Positions 61,809 through 64,000 of a stretch of DNA of 64,000 nucleotides are shown here, one piece after another. How positions within the stretch are numbered: position 1 is the stretch's first letter; every line of letters begins with the position of its first letter. The DNA comes from Edaphobacter lichenicola (GTDB taxonomy: Bacteria; Acidobacteriota; Terriglobia; Terriglobales; Acidobacteriaceae), in contig NZ_JACHDY010000006.1 in assembly GCF_014201315.1 (NCBI RefSeq), forward strand, positions 277,753-341,752. The letters run 5' to 3'. A model generated the notes under the pieces. That model saw nothing but the letters and a program-made list of their open reading frames with translations, was not told the DNA's origin and made no database searches. The position numbers and the translations under genes are program-made.

Positions 61809-62038
61809 GAATTTTGTCCGACCGGGTCCCAGGATTGAAAGAGAAATGCTCGCATAGCCTAGCATGGCGGCGCATTTTGGACGCATTCGGCGACGGCTCG
61901 GTGAGCGGAGGAGATCCGCACCTTGCAATCCATTGCTCCCATGTGTCCGCTATGCTAAAGTTAGGTCTGCGGCGCACTCTGCGCGGGCACTGCTGCGCGT
62001 CAGGCGGCTGAGCTTACAGAGAGCAAATTGCTGTTTGG

Positions 62039-62114
62039 GCTGGCGTAGCTCAGCTGGTAGAGCATCTGATTTGTAATCAGAGGGTCGGGGGTTCAAGTCC
62101 CTTCGCCAGCTCCA
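62039..62114 (+). tRNA. tRNA-Thr (anticodon TGT)
   Basis: The acceptor stem is GCTGGCG/CGCCAGC and the anticodon loop TTTGTAA gives TGT. The T-arm GGGGG TTCAAGT CCCTT and an encoded CCA (62112-62114) complete the cloverleaf. It is the first of four tRNAs leading to tuf. Confidence 0.95.
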
Positions 62115-62291
62115 GTTTCAAGCAGCGGGAAAAGAAAGACGGATTTGGTTGTACTGCTTGCCGTTCTGGCGCTGCAGGCCTCCTGGTCATTCCTTCAAGG
62201 GTAAGTAGCCGCCCGATTCGCGGTTTAGAATCGAGGTGCGGGCTTGAGAGATTGAGATGAGGGCTGCGCGCTGGGCATCAAGCGGAGATGT

Positions 62292-62378
62292 GCACAGGTG
62301 GCCGAGTGGTTAATGGCAGCAGACTGTAAATCTGCCACTCTTCGAGTTACGGAGGTTCGAATCCTCCCCTGTGCACCA
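62292..62378 (+). tRNA. tRNA-Tyr (anticodon GTA)
   Basis: The acceptor stem is GCACAGG/CCTGTGC, the anticodon loop CTGTAAA gives GTA, and there is a long class II variable arm (ACTCTTCGAGT). CCA is encoded at 62376-62378. The 177 bases between it and tRNA-Thr hold no gene. Confidence 0.95.
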
Positions 62379-62416
62379 TAATTTTGTACTGCGGTTGTGG
62401 AAGGTTGCTGTAACTG

Positions 62417-62599
62417 GTGAGTGTTGTGGATCTGAGTCCGGCAAGCAGCGGAAGAATGTGGATCGCGCTGGTTGTGCTGGGGTTGTTGGCGATAGCGGTC
62501 TGGCAGACAATAGAGCCGGGCAAGTATCAACAGCTGACCTGGATCCTGTTAGGTTTTTTTGCCTTCCGTGTCATACTCGGACGGCTGCGTTCGCGGTAA
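62417..62599 (+). CDS. Small membrane protein between tRNA genes
   Basis: This 60-residue frame starts at GTG 62417 (or ATG 62456). It has two hydrophobic segments, WIALVVLGLLAIAVWQTI and LTWILLGFFAFRVILG, and a basic end RLRSR, so it looks like a real small inner-membrane protein. It lies between tRNA-Tyr and tRNA-Thr and would be co-transcribed with them. No function is known to me. Confidence 0.5.
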   Translation: MSVVDLSPASSGRMWIALVVLGLLAIAVWQTIEPGKYQQLTWILLGFFAFRVILGRLRSR

Positions 62600-62650
62600 G
62601 ATTGTTTGGTAAAAAGTTTTAGCAGATTTTTTTTGCGTGTTTTGTACAAC

Positions 62651-62725
<75 letters not shown>

Positions 62726-62807
62726 GATTTGTTCCGAGCGGGCCGTCAAGACCGCGATCCAGCAGGAAAACCTGCTGACTTGCCAACTTGCTGACTCGCT
62801 GCTGGAA

Positions 62808-62882
62808 GCGGGAGTAACTCAGTGGTAGAGTCACAGCCTTCCAAGCTGTTGGTCGCGGGTCCGATTCCCGTCTCCCGCTCCA
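62808..62882 (+). tRNA. tRNA-Gly (anticodon TCC)
   Basis: The acceptor is GCGGGAG/CTCCCGC, the loop CTTCCAA gives TCC, the T-loop is TCCGATT and CCA is encoded at 62880-62882. Confidence 0.95.
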
Positions 62883-62928
62883 AAGATTGAAAGACGCGGT
62901 CCGCAATGAGGGATCGCAGGAGAGTGTG

Positions 62929-63246
62929 TTGAGCAGTCTGTATCAGCAACCCGTACTTACGGTCTCCGATCCGGAGACCTTCAACGCGGTGAAGGCAGCA
63001 GTAGAAGCCTCCTTCTCTTCCGGTCGTGTGGCGGATTTCCTTAAATCGCTGGAGCGGTCGAAGCTGCGCATACGCGACTTCGAGACGGTTCTGGGCAAAG
63101 GAAACCTGGGAGCAGCTACGCAGGCCGAGTACAACAGGCTGGGCAACTCCGATCAGGGCCAGATTCGCGAACTGTATCTCGCCAGCCTGGAGCAGGTTGC
63201 ACCGGAGCTGCGAGAGAAGTTTTTCAAGTTGTACGCGTACTACTGA
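62929..63246 (+). CDS. Small hypothetical protein upstream of tuf
   Basis: This is a frame of about 105 residues with a helical, charged character: ADFLKSLERSKLRIRDFETVLGKG and QIRELYLASLEQVAPELREKFFKLYAYY. An AGGAG at 62918-62922 favours TTG 62929 as start; TTG 62887 or GTG 62926 are alternatives. Its codon use fits its neighbours. It lies between tRNA-Gly and tuf. No domain is recognised. Confidence 0.6.
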   Translation: MSSLYQQPVLTVSDPETFNAVKAAVEASFSSGRVADFLKSLERSKLRIRDFETVLGKGNLGAATQAEYNRLGNSDQGQIRELYLASLEQVAPELREKFFKLYAYY

Positions 63247-63353
63247 GACAAACCCCCCGTTTCTCAAGTTTAGTTTTTCGCTTTTAGCTTTCGTTTGAAG
63301 TATTCACCTGAACCCCGGTGCACGCGCCGGCCAACACGAGGAGACGAGCAGTC

Positions 63354-64000
63354 ATGGGCAAGGAAAAGTTTGACCGGTCAAAGCCGCACGTAAACATCGG
63401 GACGATCGGGCACATCGATCATGGCAAGACGACGCTGACGGCGGCGATTACGAAGGTGTTGAGCAAGCACAACCCGAACAACAAGTTTCGTTCGTTCGAC
63501 ACGATTGACAACGCTCCTGAGGAGCGCGAGCGCGGTATTACGATTGCCACCTCGCACGTGGAGTACGAGACCCCGAACCGGCACTACGCGCACGTGGACT
63601 GCCCGGGTCACGCGGACTACATCAAGAACATGATCACGGGTGCGGCGCAGATGGACGGGGCTATTCTCGTCGTCGCGGCCACCGACGGCCCGATGCCCCA
63701 GACCAAGGAGCACGTTCTGCTGGCGCGTCAGGTTGGCGTTCCCTTCATCGTGGTGTTTTTGAACAAATGCGATGCGGTTGAGGACGAAGAGCTGATCGAG
63801 CTGGTGGAGATGGAGGTTCGCGAGCTGTTGTCGAAGTACGACTACCCTGGCGACGACACTCCGATCATCCGTGGCTCTGCGTTGGGCGCGCTGAACGGCG
63901 AAGCCCAGTGGGAGGCCAAGATCGACGAGCTGATGGCGGCGGTGGACAAGTACATTCCGCAGCCTGAGCGTGCGGTCGACCAGCCGTTCCTGATGCCGAT
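63354..64000 (+). CDS. tuf: Elongation factor Tu (3' end outside window)
   Basis: EF-Tu is a GTPase that delivers aminoacyl-tRNA to the ribosome. About 215 residues are visible and the frame is open to the window edge. G-domain motifs are complete: GHIDHGKT (19-26), [20 protein letters not shown] and GSALGA. GAGGAGA lies about ten bases upstream of the ATG. The 107-bp leader from 63247 should hold promoter and 5' UTR. Position after Thr/Tyr/Thr/Gly tRNAs resembles the classical tRNA-tufB unit. Confidence 0.98.
   Translation, partial: MGKEKFDRSKPHVNIGTIGHIDHGKTTLTAAITKVLSKHNPNNKFRSFDTIDNAPEERERGITIATSHVEYETPNRHYAHVDCPGHADYIKNMITGAAQMDGAILVVAATDGPMPQTKEHVLLARQVGVPFIVVFLNKCDAVEDEELIELVEMEVRELLSKYDYPGDDTPIIRGSALGALNGEAQWEAKIDELMAAVDKYIPQPERAVDQPFLMP

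Overview
The window is a high-GC bacterial chromosome segment. Its gene content looks like Acidobacteriota of the Granulicella/Edaphobacter/Terriglobus type. This is inferred from style, not from a database match: long secreted NHL/MBG-repeat proteins, an Oar-like TonB-dependent receptor paired with a DUF5666-type protein, a sedolisin, M20 amidases and PQQ-type sugar dehydrogenases. No phage, transposase gene or CRISPR array is visible. The only foreign-looking stretch is the AT-rich first kilobase, which holds a frameshifted VirB11/TrbB ATPase remnant just 3' of a tRNA-Pro gene.

Layout. 0-1.2 kb: mobile-element remnant and tRNA-Pro. 1.5-8.5 kb: an outer-membrane barrel/OmpA-like protein and a 1745-residue NHL + MBG-repeat secreted protein. 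8.9-14.3 kb: a molybdenum hydroxylase locus (XdhC-type factor and MocA-like cytidylyltransferase on +, three-subunit xanthine-dehydrogenase-type enzyme on -). 14.8-23 kb: small accessory genes (AhpD-like, secreted proteins, NTF2-like, S53 peptidase, TM-helix channel-like protein, divergent glycosyltransferase) separated by unusual structured intergenic repeats. 23.3-29.9 kb: a GH15 enzyme followed by treY-treZ. 30.2-34.3 kb: DUF5666-like protein and TonB-dependent receptor. 34.5-43.7 kb: a long minus-strand run encoding urate-to-glyoxylate catabolism (uricase, HIU hydrolase, OHCU decarboxylase, allantoinase, allantoate amidohydrolase, ureidoglycine aminohydrolase, ureidoglycolate amidohydrolase), then an aldehyde dehydrogenase and homogentisate dioxygenase. 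Guanine deaminase diverges from its upstream end, followed by homoserine dehydrogenase. 45.6-48.6 kb: a sulfur-carrier cysteine pathway (cysM, JAMM protease, CysO-like carrier, MoeB-rhodanese). 49.2-57.7 kb: rsmI, a degenerate site-2 protease, rsmD, a Cys/Met PLP enzyme, thiL, an M23 peptidase and an HD-GYP protein. 57.8-61.8 kb: sorbosone-dehydrogenase-like protein, histidine phosphatase and two secreted or anchored proteins of unknown function. 62-64 kb: tRNA-Thr/Tyr/Thr/Gly cluster leading into tuf, cut by the window end.

Together guaD, the Mo hydroxylase (if it is xanthine dehydrogenase) and the urate cluster would take guanine to glyoxylate with release of ammonia. The best candidates for something undescribed are (i) a family of intergenic repeats built on hairpins whose stems differ in sequence but stay paired around a similar loop, (ii) a CysO-like carrier carrying five residues past its Gly-Gly, next to the JAMM protease that could trim it, (iii) a membrane S2P homologue with both zinc histidines replaced (RExxR), and (iv) a plant-like complete ureide pathway in one bacterial gene run.
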